Shown: piece by piece, positions 41,898 through 50,039 of the stretch
Layout: each line of letters starts with the position of its first letter
Position numbering within the stretch: position 1 is the first letter of the stretch
Source of the DNA: Mucilaginibacter tundrae
GTDB taxonomy: Bacteria > Bacteroidota > Bacteroidia > Sphingobacteriales > Sphingobacteriaceae
DNA length: 64,000 nucleotides
Assembly (NCBI RefSeq): GCF_013408825.1
Contig: NZ_JACCBZ010000013.1
Coordinates: 1 to 64,000, forward strand
Direction: 5' to 3'
Made by a program: the position numbers and the translations under genes
The notes under the pieces: model-generated
What the model saw: only the letters and a program-made list of their open reading frames with translations
The model's database searches: none
What the model was told of the DNA's origin: nothing

Positions 41898-42392
41898 TTA
41901 TATAGTCAGATGATATACTTTGCCGGGCTTGCCGCTATCTGTTGCCGCTGGCTGATACTTTTTATAAACGTTGGGCGGAGAGAAACCTTTGTCAACCACA
42001 GTAACGGCTACATCTCCACTTAAAGGATGATTAGCATTCATCAGCTTGTAAGTATTGCCCTGGTAATTAAAATAATTATCAGCCAGCTTTACATTATTAA
42101 AGTTGAAATTAAGTTTCAGGTTATTTACAAAAAAGCCAGCATTTTGCACTTTTTTGCTAATCATATCGATATTAACCGGAACATCCTTTTTAAAAGTTAT
42201 TACAAAAAGGTTTTTGTTAAGGTCGACTTTTATATCACTGATAAAATCAAGCGTACGTAATGACTTTTCCGTAGCTTTTGAACACATGGAGCAGGTTAAG
42301 CCGCTAACTTGTAATTCGGCTTTGGTAAATTGAGCATTGGCAACGCCAACAGATAATACCAGTATGGCTATAAATAATTTTAAAGTTTTCAT
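41898..42392 (-). CDS. Heavy-metal-associated (HMA) domain protein
   Basis: The 164-residue protein has a signal peptide (ANAQF cleavage) and an HMA domain (about 22-95) with the metal-binding motif GLTCSMCSKATEK (C-x-x-C). The last 60 residues form an extra region (FNNVKLADNYFNYQGNTYKL). HMA domains deliver Cu+ or similar ions to partners, and a secreted form implies periplasmic copper capture. It is the second gene of a putative copper operon after the HYC_CC_PP protein. Confidence 0.85.
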   Translation of the reverse strand: MKTLKLFIAILVLSVGVANAQFTKAELQVSGLTCSMCSKATEKSLRTLDFISDIKVDLNKNLFVITFKKDVPVNIDMISKKVQNAGFFVNNLKLNFNFNNVKLADNYFNYQGNTYKLMNANHPLSGDVAVTVVDKGFSPPNVYKKYQPAATDSGKPGKVYHLTI

Positions 42393-42470
42393 TTTGAATA
42401 AAAATTAATCGTAAATAAATAAACAAGCGGTAAGCTTCACCGCGATAAATGTGGAAATACGATTAATTGA

Positions 42471-42860
42471 TCAAATACGGAAAGTGCAGTTCTTTACAAA
42501 GACCGCTACGCTGGATTGCCCGGGTTCGGGTGGTGCTTCATAAAAAGATTTTTGAAACAATGCCGGGTGGGCGATGAAAGAAAAATTGGTAAATAATGCG
42601 ACTGGTAACTGAAACGCGAAAACCTTTGCTAAAATTGATACCGCGCCACTTTCATGCGCATCTTTAATTTTAATATCAAAATGCTTTTGGGTGCAGCATT
42701 TCATTTTTGCTGCCATGGGGCTTTTAATGCAACCATGTAATGGTGCATTAATTTTAACATCGGTAATAACCTTGCCGCAGTACTGCAAATTAAGCGCGAA
42801 ACCAACTACCGTAATTATATACAGCATGGTTAACAATAAAGCGCCTGATTTTTTTAGCAT
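42471..42860 (-). CDS. HYC_CC_PP family protein
   Basis: The 129-residue protein has a hydrophobic N-terminus and the family pattern: LQYCGKV, KMKCCTQKHFDIKIKDAH and APPEPGQ near the end (the motif name refers to H/YC, CC and PP). These small Bacteroidota proteins occur beside copper/heavy-metal genes, but their function is unknown. A Bacteroidota-type promoter (42865-42895) lies immediately upstream, with the start only a few bases from the expected transcription start. It begins the four-gene run. Confidence 0.75.
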   Translation of the reverse strand: MLKKSGALLLTMLYIITVVGFALNLQYCGKVITDVKINAPLHGCIKSPMAAKMKCCTQKHFDIKIKDAHESGAVSILAKVFAFQLPVALFTNFSFIAHPALFQKSFYEAPPEPGQSSVAVFVKNCTFRI

Positions 42861-42864
42861 GCAA

Positions 42865-42895
42865 CAAAGTTAATGCATAAACATGTTGATTACAA
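42865..42895 (-). promoter_or_regulatory. Promoter of the copper-type operon
   Basis: On the minus strand TTG (42895-42893) and TAACTTTG (42872-42865) are spaced by 20 nt. The ATG of the first gene is at 42860, so the mRNA would be nearly leaderless. Confidence 0.6.
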
Positions 42896-42910
42896 GTCAC
42901 AAAAAATAAA

Positions 42911-42936
42911 AGCCCCTGTTAAACTAACAGGAGCCT
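42911..42936 (-). terminator. Terminator after OmpA-like gene
   Basis: On the minus strand a 10-bp stem with one G-T pair (GCTCCTGTTA/TAACAGGGGC) is followed by a TTTTATTTTTT tract, 22 nt downstream of the OmpA-like gene. Confidence 0.8.
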
Positions 42937-42957
42937 CAAACTATTCACTATTTTATT

Positions 42958-43629
42958 TTAATGATTGTTTTTAGCAGCCCGATATTTTATGTTTTTATTT
43001 ATAAGTATTGCTACACGACGATTTTTTGCCCGGCCTTCTTCTGTACTATTATAAGCAACAGGTTCGGTTGTGCCTTTAGCTATTGCGGTTAATCGACTAT
43101 CATTTACGCCGGCTGAAACTAAAGCTTCCTTAACTGTTTGGGCACGTTTAAGGGACAGCGCCATTGGGTCTATGGTTTCTAAACTATCGGCATGTCCAAT
43201 TATTGTGATGTTTAATTGCGGATTTTCCTGCAGTGCTTTTGTTAAGTTAACTACATCCTTCTGTCCCTGGTCTTTTAGGTCAGTACTATCTGGTGCAAAT
43301 AGGATGGCATTTGTAAATTTTATATATAAATCATCGCCCAGGCTAACTACTTTAGCGCCAGGGATAGCTGATTTTAAGTTACCCGGCTGATTGCCCATCT
43401 GGTGGGCAATATATGCACCGGCAGTACCACCGACAGCGCCGCCAATAATAGCGCCTAACGCAACATTGCCTGCGGTTTTCCCAATTACAGCACCCACAGT
43501 CGCACCTGCGCCGGCACCTATAGATGCGCCTCGCTGCGTTCTATTAAACGGACTGCAACCGCCAACCATAATACCAAGCATGATTATAGCTATACCGAAT
43601 GCTGCAGGTTTAATTTTGTAGATATTCAT
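42958..43629 (-). CDS. OmpA-family lipoprotein with glycine-zipper segment
   Basis: The ATG at 43629 is preferred over one at 43653 because it starts the signal peptide directly, giving 223 residues. The lipobox is MVGGCSP. Next comes a glycine-zipper-like Gly/Ala stretch (GAGAGATVGAVIGKTAGNVA, then LGAIIGGAVGGTAGAYIA). The C-terminal OmpA domain (about 115-220) binds peptidoglycan with motifs LNITIIGHADS and SLKRAQTVKEALVSAGV, ending NRRVAI. The protein should anchor the outer membrane to the cell wall. A single gene with its own terminator. Confidence 0.9.
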   Translation of the reverse strand: MNIYKIKPAAFGIAIIMLGIMVGGCSPFNRTQRGASIGAGAGATVGAVIGKTAGNVALGAIIGGAVGGTAGAYIAHQMGNQPGNLKSAIPGAKVVSLGDDLYIKFTNAILFAPDSTDLKDQGQKDVVNLTKALQENPQLNITIIGHADSLETIDPMALSLKRAQTVKEALVSAGVNDSRLTAIAKGTTEPVAYNSTEEGRAKNRRVAILINKNIKYRAAKNNH

Positions 43630-43824
43630 TTTTTTGGGTGGATGTATGTACACGTAATTGCAAAGCGGATGCCAAATGTATATAACTGATCATCAATGAC
43701 GCATAAAGCACCCATTAATTACTATAGCAACATTTTTTTAAGATTAAGGAAAGTTTTGTCTTTTGGAAAAGGAAAGATATTTACCTTATTGCGATTAGTT
43801 GCATCGTTTTTAGTACAAAAATAA

Positions 43825-44991
43825 TTAAGCGGACTGATTGAATTGTAATATAAATTCTGTGCCCTCACCAAGTTTGCTTTCAACATTTATGGAGCCACCG
43901 AGTGCGGAAACTTGCGTTTTTACCATAAACAAGCCCATGCCTTTCCCCTCTACACTGGTATCAAAGCGTTTATATAAACCGAAAACATCTTCAGCGTTTT
44001 TATCCAGGTCGATGCCCTTGCCATTGTCTTTAAAATGGAGCTCGATCTTATCATCTACTTTCTTACTTGTTATGCTAATAAGAGGGGCGACATCAGCTTT
44101 ACGGTATTTAATGCTATTGGAGGTAAGGTTATAAAAAATACTATACAAATAGCTACGGGTGGTAAATATCGAGGCGACAGAAGTGAAGTCGCAGTCGATC
44201 TTTACTTTCTCTAAGGCTATGGTATTGCGGAGGCTTGTTTTAACAGCATCAACCATACTCTCAAATTCAATTTTCTCCTTTTTGCTACCTACGGGCTTAC
44301 GTGTCTGTAGTATCTGGTTCAGATCCTTTATTGTGGTATCGATGTTTTTGGTTGAGGTAAATATGCGGTCAATTACTTCTTGTTGTGTTTCTGCGTCCAT
44401 GCCTTGTCCGTGGTCCTTCAAAATATTGGTTAGTCCTAATATATTGGCTACAGGCGCACGCAGGTTATGTGATATGATGTAGGTAAATTGTTCCAGGTCC
44501 CGGTTATGCTGCGTTAAATCATTGGTTATACGATCACGCTCCAGTGTTGCTGTTTTGATTTCGGTAATATCTTTATTTTCTAAAATAAATCCCCAGTTTT
44601 TATTGCCGCTATTTTTAACATTTAGCCAGCGTACCTGATGCCATTTGGTAACACCGTTATTGCCCGCTATACTCAATTCGTAACTAATGGTTTCCCCTTT
44701 TGATAATTTTTTCAGCATCTCCATAATTTGAGGCCATCTTTCTGCCGAAAAATATTCGTTGATGTACTTGCCAATCGCGAGTGATTTTTTATTGTTCTCC
44801 TCGGAATATTGTTGGGCCAATAAATTAAATGAAAGGATCTGGAGGTCTGTGCCAAATAAAATATAAGCGGAGTCCGTATTATCAAAAATGGTACGCAGGT
44901 TAGCTTCCGACTTTTTTAAGGCTTCGTCATTCGGGTTATGATTTTCAACATTAGTTACCCACGAAAGCGAACGTTTTTTGCGAAAAGACAT
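43825..44991 (-). CDS. PAS-domain sensor histidine kinase
   Basis: The 388-residue protein starts with a short basic leader and a PAS domain (about 25-150, LRTIFDNTDSAYILFGTDLQ), with a PAC end in GNKNWGFILENKDITE. The dimerisation/phosphoacceptor helix contains SHNLRAPVANILGLTNIL (phosphorylated histidine in SHN). A HATPase domain ends it (N box FYNLTSNSIKYRK, G boxes DNGKGID and GKGMGLFMVK). No membrane segment is seen, so it is cytosolic. No response regulator is adjacent, so the partner is unknown. Confidence 0.9.
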   Translation of the reverse strand: MSFRKKRSLSWVTNVENHNPNDEALKKSEANLRTIFDNTDSAYILFGTDLQILSFNLLAQQYSEENNKKSLAIGKYINEYFSAERWPQIMEMLKKLSKGETISYELSIAGNNGVTKWHQVRWLNVKNSGNKNWGFILENKDITEIKTATLERDRITNDLTQHNRDLEQFTYIISHNLRAPVANILGLTNILKDHGQGMDAETQQEVIDRIFTSTKNIDTTIKDLNQILQTRKPVGSKKEKIEFESMVDAVKTSLRNTIALEKVKIDCDFTSVASIFTTRSYLYSIFYNLTSNSIKYRKADVAPLISITSKKVDDKIELHFKDNGKGIDLDKNAEDVFGLYKRFDTSVEGKGMGLFMVKTQVSALGGSINVESKLGEGTEFILQFNQSA

Positions 44992-45086
44992 TTAAATTAA
45001 TTATTCAGCAGATTTAATATGTATTAAATTGACACGCACATCATTAAGAGCATAATTTTAATTAAAAAAAATCGCATAAAAAATAA

Positions 45087-45129
45087 AAATCTGCAAAAAC
45101 AAAGCTTTAAAGCTTGTTCTTGCAGATTT
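45087..45129 (-). terminator. Terminator after Gly-rich gene
   Basis: Arms AAATCTGCAA and its complement (45087-45096, 45120-45129) enclose a second palindrome (AAGCTTTAAAGCTT). It lies 22 nt downstream of the gene on the minus strand, followed by an AT-rich run. Confidence 0.65.
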
Positions 45130-45151
45130 ATAAGGGAATCGATCTGAAGGA

Positions 45152-45955
45152 TTAGTTACCCTGATCCTGGTCGTTATTATCGGGTACACTTGCAATGCGG
45201 TAACCTACGTTCCCATTTTGGTCGGTGTAAGCCTGGTAGTAAATATCATTTGGAGATACATAGTATTTCTTACCGTTCAAAGTTACTCTGTGGCAACCGT
45301 CAGGCAATTCATTTACAATATCACCAACTTGAGGCGCTGCAACTTCATCAGTTTGGCCAGCTGTACTGCCGTCGGTATTTAACACACCATCTCGGCCTGC
45401 AACTACGTAAACGGTTTTTTGCTGATCATTAATAACAGCTTTGTAATACACGCCGTTCAATTCATAGAATTGCTGACCATCGATCATGATAGATTTTGCA
45501 CCTTGTGGCAAACTTGGAATTGCCGCGCCAACCGGTGGAACGGTAACCTGGTAGCCACCACCATCATACGGGCTATAAAATACGCCACCATAATAGTAAT
45601 ACAAATCATCACCCCAATAAAATGGGTAATAGCCAAAAGGCAATACGCCTAAATAAAAGCCAAGGTGCGGATACCCATAATAGCCAAAGCCGGGCCTGTA
45701 AAAACCGCCACGGTTGTAACCATATGCACCTCGAACCGCCACAGCGCGGGCGCCAACACCTCCGCGGTATGCGCCAGCGTATGAAGAACCACGGAATCCA
45801 CCGCCGCTGCTAACGCCGCCGCCATGGAAGCCACCGCCCCCACCACCGCCGTGGAAACCACCGCCGCCATGTTGTGCACTTGCAGTTGTAACAACTGCTA
45901 CCGAAAGTATGCCGGCTAAAGCTAAACCGGATACGTATTTATATAACCTTTTCAT
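45152..45955 (-). CDS. Secreted Gly-rich DUF6515-like protein
   Basis: The 267-residue protein has a signal peptide (ASAQ cleavage), then a strongly Gly/His-rich region (HGGGGFHGGGGGGGFHGG), then a Tyr/Gly-rich region (YNRGGFYRPGFGYYGYPHLG). A repeated domain follows with motifs SIMIDGQQFYELNGVYYKAV and RVTLNGKKYYVSPNDIYYQA, which are two copies of a similar unit. This is typical of the DUF6515-type proteins of Bacteroidota. Location is periplasm or cell surface; function is unknown to me. Confidence 0.7.
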   Translation of the reverse strand: MKRLYKYVSGLALAGILSVAVVTTASAQHGGGGFHGGGGGGGFHGGGVSSGGGFRGSSYAGAYRGGVGARAVAVRGAYGYNRGGFYRPGFGYYGYPHLGFYLGVLPFGYYPFYWGDDLYYYYGGVFYSPYDGGGYQVTVPPVGAAIPSLPQGAKSIMIDGQQFYELNGVYYKAVINDQQKTVYVVAGRDGVLNTDGSTAGQTDEVAAPQVGDIVNELPDGCHRVTLNGKKYYVSPNDIYYQAYTDQNGNVGYRIASVPDNNDQDQGN

Positions 45956-46100
45956 AATAAAAATTAAACATGTATTAAACTAACATTTAACATATAAAGT
46001 ATTTAACAACTCTAATTTAAATATTAGACTAAAAGTAGGACAAAAAGTTTAATGTATTGTGTAATATTTATGTTGTGATTGTGAACCTGACACAAGTGTG

Positions 46101-47234
46101 TTACTCCGCCGGAACAAACTTTAAACAAACCGGGTTTCCGACTTCTATATGTGAAACAGGATTAGCTGGTTTACCTGTTGCCGGGTCGAGGCGGTAAACG
46201 AATATGCTGTCGCTGTTTTGGTTGGCTACTACCAAGAATTTGCCGCTTGGGTCTATCGCGAAATCACGTGGGCCTTTACCTAATGATGGGGTGCGTGATA
46301 CAAAGGTCAACGTTCCATTATTTGGGTCGATGGCGTATTGCACAATATCATTTGCGTTGCCGCGATTTGAAGCATACAGAAATCTTCCATCAGGAGAAAT
46401 TTTGATCGCTGCCGAGCCGATATTGCCTTTCATCGCTGGTGTAAGCATACTTAATGATTGGAGTTGTTTCAGGTTGCCGTTGTCATAAGCATAGGTATTG
46501 ATAACACCGCCTATTTCCTGAACCAGGTATAAATATTTATCACCCTCAGAAAATACCATGTGGCGTGGGCCATTGCCAGCAGCCACACTTACCGAAGCGG
46601 GATCGGCTGGCGTAAGCGGTGGGTTTTTAGATGCTTTGTAGCGCATGATGTTTACCTTATCAGTACCCAAGTCGGTATATAGCAAGTATTTCTCGTTATT
46701 TGTTAATATCGCGTTATGGACATGCGGGCCTTGTTGCCTGTCTTTAACAATACTGCTGCCTGAATCCTGAATCAATTGTGATAGCGGCGCAATAGAACCA
46801 TCTTTATTGATAGGGAACACCGCCAAACTTCCGCTGGTATAGTTAGCTACAAACAAGTTGCGTTGTTCTTTATCCTCCAAAACGTGGCATGGATCAGCGC
46901 CCTGGGTTAGCTGTTTATTGATCAATACCATTTTGCCGGTATTGCCATTAAAAGTAAATGAACTTACGCCGCCTTGCGGGCCTTCATTAACCGCGTATAA
47001 AAATTTATTATCTGCCGATGTAGTTACATATGATGGATTTGTAACATCATCAATCTCATTTAAATAGGCTACTCTGCCCCTGTCTTCATAAAAACGGTAA
47101 ACATAAATTCCCTTACTGGTGCCAGTGGTGTAGGTGCCTATAACCAGGTCAAAAGTTGAGGGAAGTGGTTTTTTATGCTGCGCGAAAGTTAATGCAGGAG
47201 ATAGTAGGGCAATAATCAGCAATAATTTTTTCAT
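46101..47234 (-). CDS. Lactonase family beta-propeller protein
   Basis: The ATG at 47234 is preferred since it begins a signal peptide (LLLIIALLSPALTFAQ); an upstream ATG at 47258 is possible. The 377-residue protein has a seven-bladed propeller of the YbhE/Pgl lactonase type, with blade motifs LVIGTYTTGTSKGIYVYRF, DPCHVLEDKEQRNLFVANYT and GPRHMVFSEGDKYLYLV, and a final GPRDFAIDPSGKFLVVANQ. Related enzymes hydrolyse 6-phosphogluconolactone, but a secreted form may act on other lactones. It is a single gene. Confidence 0.85.
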   Translation of the reverse strand: MKKLLLIIALLSPALTFAQHKKPLPSTFDLVIGTYTTGTSKGIYVYRFYEDRGRVAYLNEIDDVTNPSYVTTSADNKFLYAVNEGPQGGVSSFTFNGNTGKMVLINKQLTQGADPCHVLEDKEQRNLFVANYTSGSLAVFPINKDGSIAPLSQLIQDSGSSIVKDRQQGPHVHNAILTNNEKYLLYTDLGTDKVNIMRYKASKNPPLTPADPASVSVAAGNGPRHMVFSEGDKYLYLVQEIGGVINTYAYDNGNLKQLQSLSMLTPAMKGNIGSAAIKISPDGRFLYASNRGNANDIVQYAIDPNNGTLTFVSRTPSLGKGPRDFAIDPSGKFLVVANQNSDSIFVYRLDPATGKPANPVSHIEVGNPVCLKFVPAE

Positions 47235-47281
47235 GGTATTATATTTAACGAAGCGCAAGTTAGTAATTAGGCGCTAAAAGC

Positions 47282-47322
47282 AAAAAAGTTCAATTTAAAA
47301 GGTGTAACTCTTAAATTGAACT
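47282..47322 (-). terminator. Terminator after pseudouridine synthase
   Basis: Perfect 12-bp arms (AGTTCAATTTAA) with a 12-nt loop; on the minus strand a TTTTTTG run follows. It is 25 nt after the rluB-like stop. Confidence 0.8.
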
Positions 47323-47346
47323 TTCAACGTTAAATATATCTTAAAA

Positions 47347-48867
47347 TTATTTGATCAGATGTTTCAGTTGAATTATCTCTTTTTCATCAAGGTATCTCCA
47401 ACGGCCTCTGGTCAAATCCTTTTTAGTTAAGCCTGCATAAATCACACGATCAAGTTTTACTACTTCGTAACCCAAGTGCTCGAATATACGGCGCACAATG
47501 CGGTTTTTACCACTGTGTATCTGTATACCGATCTCGCGTTTTGAACCGCCGGTTACGTATGAAATAGAATCAGGTTTAATTAAACCATCCTCCAACTCCA
47601 AACCGTATTGGATCTTATTCATATCGCCCTGGGCTAAACTTTTATTCAGCTCAACTTGGTATAGTTTGGTGATATTGCTGCGCGGATGTGAAAGCTTGTC
47701 GGCAAGATCGCCATCATTGGTCATTAATAATAAGCCAGTGGTGTTCCTATCTAAACGGCCGATAGGATAAATACGTTCACGGCTTGCTTTTTCAACCAAA
47801 TGCATAACTGTGCGGCGTTCCTGCGGATCTTCCGTTGTGGTGATGTAGTCCTTTGGTTTATTTAATAATACATAAACCATTTTTTCACGTTTCAACAGTT
47901 CGCCATTATAGCGGATCTCGTCTTTTATTGGGTCGATCTTATGGCCCAATTCATTTATTACTTCACCATTTACTGAAACTACACCTGCTTCTATCAGCTC
48001 ATCAGCCTTACGGCGTGAACAGATACCAGCATTGGCTATATAACGGTTTAGGCGTATAAGGCCTGAATCGTCTTTTGGTTTTTCCTTACGGCTACGCATG
48101 GTTTTAGCAGGCGCGTCCCTATCCGGGGTTATTTTATTGTATGATGATTTTGCTGATTTACGGAAAGGCTCACTTGTCGCGCCTTCACGTTTTTTGAAAG
48201 GAGCGCTCGCTGAAGTTTTTGGCGCGAATTTGCGTTCGCCAGATCTTGTTCCTTCACCTGTTTTTCTTTCGCCACCTTCACTGTCACCGGTTGGCCTGCC
48301 TGAGTACGAAGTTTTACGGGTTGATGAATATGGTTTTTTATCACCTGTTGCATCGCCGCCAAAACTTCTCTTAGGCCTGTCGTCTGATGAACCAGCCCTG
48401 CCTGAGTATGATTTATTGCGTGGTGCTGAGTATGATTTCTTTTCGCCACCTTCATCGCCACCAAAATTTCTTTTTGGGCGATCACTGCTGCTGTCTGCCG
48501 AACTTACCCTGCCTGAATATGGTTTGCTGCGCCCTGCCGGCCTATCGCCGCCATCACTTGGCCTGCCAGAATATGGTTTTTTAGGAGCGTATGCTTTTTT
48601 CTCACCACCGGTAAAGCTGCTTTTAAAATCGCCGCCTTCGCTTTTGCCTGCTGATGGCCTGCTACCTGCTGTTCTTCTTCTTTCGCCGGGGCGTTCTGAT
48701 GCGCTTTCTTTTTTGGGAGGTTTGTTCCAATCTGTTTTATCGGAACCTGATGATGATTTTCCTCTTGCCGAGGGTGATCTTTTTGGCCTGTCATCAGACT
48801 TTTTCGTCCTGTTTGATGATCTGCCCGGAGCGCTGTCGCGGCCGGTAGCTTGTTTCTTAAATGCCAT
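47347..48867 (-). CDS. RluB-type rRNA pseudouridine synthase with long basic tail
   Basis: The last 240 of 506 residues are a standard RsuA/RluB enzyme: S4 domain (IRLNRYIANAGICSRRKADE) and catalytic domain with GRLDRNTTGLLLMTNDGDLA (catalytic Asp in GRLD). It converts uridines to pseudouridine in 23S rRNA. The first 260 residues are low complexity, Arg/Ser/Lys/Gly-rich, with repeats such as KPYSGR, KSYSGR and TSYSGR, likely a disordered RNA-binding tail. Such tails occur in other Bacteroidota homologues. It uses its own terminator at 47282. Confidence 0.88.
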   Translation of the reverse strand: MAFKKQATGRDSAPGRSSNRTKKSDDRPKRSPSARGKSSSGSDKTDWNKPPKKESASERPGERRRTAGSRPSAGKSEGGDFKSSFTGGEKKAYAPKKPYSGRPSDGGDRPAGRSKPYSGRVSSADSSSDRPKRNFGGDEGGEKKSYSAPRNKSYSGRAGSSDDRPKRSFGGDATGDKKPYSSTRKTSYSGRPTGDSEGGERKTGEGTRSGERKFAPKTSASAPFKKREGATSEPFRKSAKSSYNKITPDRDAPAKTMRSRKEKPKDDSGLIRLNRYIANAGICSRRKADELIEAGVVSVNGEVINELGHKIDPIKDEIRYNGELLKREKMVYVLLNKPKDYITTTEDPQERRTVMHLVEKASRERIYPIGRLDRNTTGLLLMTNDGDLADKLSHPRSNITKLYQVELNKSLAQGDMNKIQYGLELEDGLIKPDSISYVTGGSKREIGIQIHSGKNRIVRRIFEHLGYEVVKLDRVIYAGLTKKDLTRGRWRYLDEKEIIQLKHLIK

Positions 48868-49029
48868 AATTTTTTGCTTAGCGCTTTCGCAGCGTGAGGG
48901 TCAAAGTTACGATTTTTTAAACAATTTTTTTATTTTTTTGTTAATGATCAGAATCTGCGTTTAAACGGTTTAAACACCGATTTTTGAGGGTTTTCAACCA
49001 CCTCAAAACACCATGGTTTTGGTAAGTAT

Positions 49030-49059
49030 TTGATAATGTGATTAATATACTTACCTTTG
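49030..49059 (+). promoter_or_regulatory. Promoter of the lytic transglycosylase gene
   Basis: TTG at 49030-49032 and TACCTTTG at 49052-49059 are 19 nt apart, an exact Bacteroidota -33/-7 pair. It places transcription start near 49066, which rules out a TTG start at 49057. Confidence 0.75.
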
Positions 49060-49086
49060 CAGCGAGTTTTCACTTACATAATAAAT

Positions 49087-49863
49087 ATGATAAAAACAGG
49101 AATGATTAAAAAACACCTAATTACGTGCTCCGTAATGTTCGTGCTGGTTATCATCTCCCGGTTTGCAATTAGCGATTCAGCGGTGTCAAAACCCATCATT
49201 ATTGCAACTGAACACTCAACTAATTTTCTATTTACAAAAACCAGGCCATCTACCGATTACAACTTTGCCAACGAGGCATTGCCGGTAAACGATGCCCGCG
49301 TAAATACCAAGTTGAGGCACTCCATTAAACAGCATAATTACTTATCGATTCAGTCGAATGTATTGCAATTTAAAGCACAAAAGCTTTTTCCTATTATCGA
49401 GCCCATCCTCAGGATGTATGGTATCCCGGAAGACTTTAAGTACATCCCTTTAGTTGAATCGGGATTGTGCAGTGGTACATCGCCAAAAGGGGCAGCAGGT
49501 ATCTGGCAGTTTATGCCCGGTACAGCGCGTACTTACGGTTTAAAGGTCGGCCATGGTATTGATGAACGCTTAAACGTTCGTAAATCAACCATCGCGGCAT
49601 GTAAGTATATTAAAGAGCTTTACGGCGAATTTAATAGCTGGACCTTAGCTGCAGCGGCCTACAATAACGGAGAGATTAAATTACAAAGACAAATTACAAA
49701 GCAAAATCAAGACAATTATTTCCGCATGCATTTAAACCGCGAAACCGGGGTATATGTATACAACCTAATTGCCATGAAAGAGGTTATCAGCAAACCTGTA
49801 GCTTACGGTTTTAAACCCGTTTACGCGCACACGCCAACCTCGCAATTGCTGGCATATAATTAA
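49087..49863 (+). CDS. Lytic transglycosylase (SLT domain)
   Basis: The start at 49087 is chosen because the promoter lies between it and earlier in-frame starts; 49102 is also possible. The 258-residue protein has a membrane/signal segment (MFVLVIISRFAI) and an SLT domain (about 110-240). The catalytic glutamate is in VESGLCSGTSP, followed by GAAGIWQFMPGTARTYG and AAAAYNNGE, all typical of MltD/Slt70-type enzymes that cleave peptidoglycan between sugars. No LysM repeat is seen. A strong terminator follows at 49892. Location: periplasm, membrane-anchored or secreted. Confidence 0.9.
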   Translation: MIKTGMIKKHLITCSVMFVLVIISRFAISDSAVSKPIIIATEHSTNFLFTKTRPSTDYNFANEALPVNDARVNTKLRHSIKQHNYLSIQSNVLQFKAQKLFPIIEPILRMYGIPEDFKYIPLVESGLCSGTSPKGAAGIWQFMPGTARTYGLKVGHGIDERLNVRKSTIAACKYIKELYGEFNSWTLAAAAYNNGEIKLQRQITKQNQDNYFRMHLNRETGVYVYNLIAMKEVISKPVAYGFKPVYAHTPTSQLLAYN

Positions 49864-49891
49864 TTTGTAAAAAGATTACGGAGCACTTATC

Positions 49892-49927
49892 AGCCCGGTC
49901 CGCGCTAAGCGAATCGGGCTTTTTTTT
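49892..49927 (+). terminator. Terminator after lytic transglycosylase
   Basis: AGCCCG and CGGGCT arms (49892-49897, 49915-49920) with an inner CGC/GCG pair are followed by at least seven T residues. Confidence 0.85.
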
Positions 49928-49930
49928 GCG

Positions 49931-49938
49931 TATATTTG
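49931..49938 (+). promoter_or_regulatory. Candidate -7 element of uvrA
   Basis: TATATTTG matches the Bacteroidota -7 consensus and lies about 100 nt upstream of the uvrA ATG, just after the preceding terminator. No clear -33 TTG is at the usual distance. Confidence 0.45.
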
Positions 49939-50039
49939 CGGTTTGGTTGATTAGGTTGGATTAAGTGAGTAGTTGATTGAGTTAAAAGTACTTAATCAAT
50001 CAGTTTGAGCCAGCTTAAATCAATATATCTAAATAAAAT

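Noticed and set aside
48098..48964. 288-residue plus-strand frame across the rluB-like gene
   Set aside because: It is the antisense of the low-complexity Arg/Ser/Gly tail, whose codon bias opens the opposite frames; it has no domain and no start signal.
49057..49086. TTG start of the lytic transglycosylase
   Set aside because: The TTG lies in the TACCTTTG promoter element, so it would be outside the transcript.
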